Source: a bacterium
GTDB taxonomy: Bacteria; Desulfobacterota; GWC2-55-46; DRQE01
Reading direction: 5' to 3'
Length of the DNA stretch: 5,591 nt
NCBI GenBank assembly: GCA_027017505.1
Contig: JALUQR010000137.1
Span: 5,121-10,711 of the forward strand
Part shown: piece after piece, positions 5,585-5,591 of the stretch
How the letters are laid out: every line of letters starts with the position of its first letter
How positions within the stretch are numbered: position 1 is the stretch's first letter
Program-made: the position numbers and the translations under genes
The notes under the pieces: model-generated
Seen by the model: only the letters and a program-made list of their open reading frames with translations
The model's database searches: none
What the model was told of the DNA's origin: nothing

Positions 5585-5591
5585 GCCCTAC
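5567..5591. repeat. 10-bp inverted repeat at the right edge of the window
   Basis: GTAGGGCTTG (5567-5576) is followed by a 5-base loop GGCCT and the exact reverse complement CAAGCCCTAC (5582-5591), which ends at the last base of the window. It lies in the endolysin gene over the catalytic-Glu region. An arm ending precisely at the edge is what a fold-back at a contig end looks like, but six of the ten paired bases would also arise naturally from the expected coding sequence. Confidence 0.7.

Overview
The window reads as a Gram-negative bacterial chromosome segment of roughly balanced base composition. All supported genes lie on the minus strand, so gene order runs from high to low coordinates. 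LpxC implies lipid A synthesis and an outer membrane. The combination of a GH57 branching enzyme, PhoH and YbeY with Nitrospirota- or Desulfobacterota-like protein flavour suggests a deep-branching Gram-negative, but that placement is an impression, not a demonstrated result.

Right part (5591 to 4322): a compact phage-type lysis block. It holds a GH24 (T4-lysozyme-like) endolysin, two small unassigned genes and a holin of the three-helix GTA/phage type. The genes overlap or nearly touch. The endolysin looks damaged at its 5' end: an amber codon sits where the catalytic Glu codon is expected, the catalytic Asp position is Gly, and the same edge of the window is a 10-bp inverted repeat that could be an assembly fold-back. 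No integrase, structural phage gene or att site is visible, so this could be a prophage remnant, the edge of a prophage, or a domesticated lysis module.

Middle (4253 to 3842): a near-consensus sigma-70 promoter reads into a DUF2905 membrane protein gene, with the predicted transcript start almost on the ATG. A gap of about 150 bp then leads to lpxC.

Left part (3841 to 1): lpxC (lipid A committed step), a GH57 1,4-alpha-glucan branching enzyme, phoH and the 5' part of ybeY. The GH57 gene has its own possible promoter, preceded by an 11-bp tandem repeat. GH57 and phoH abut stop-to-start, and phoH and ybeY overlap by 38 bp, so these three probably form one transcript. PhoH-YbeY is a widespread pair linked to ribosome and RNA maturation; the branching enzyme in front of it is an unexpected partner. 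The ybeY fragment runs off the left edge.

No stretch over 300 bases lacks a gene. I found no tRNA, rRNA, CRISPR array, insertion sequence or convincing intrinsic terminator. I see no clear sign of an undescribed system; the oddest signals are the endolysin 5' end and the two possible leaderless starts.
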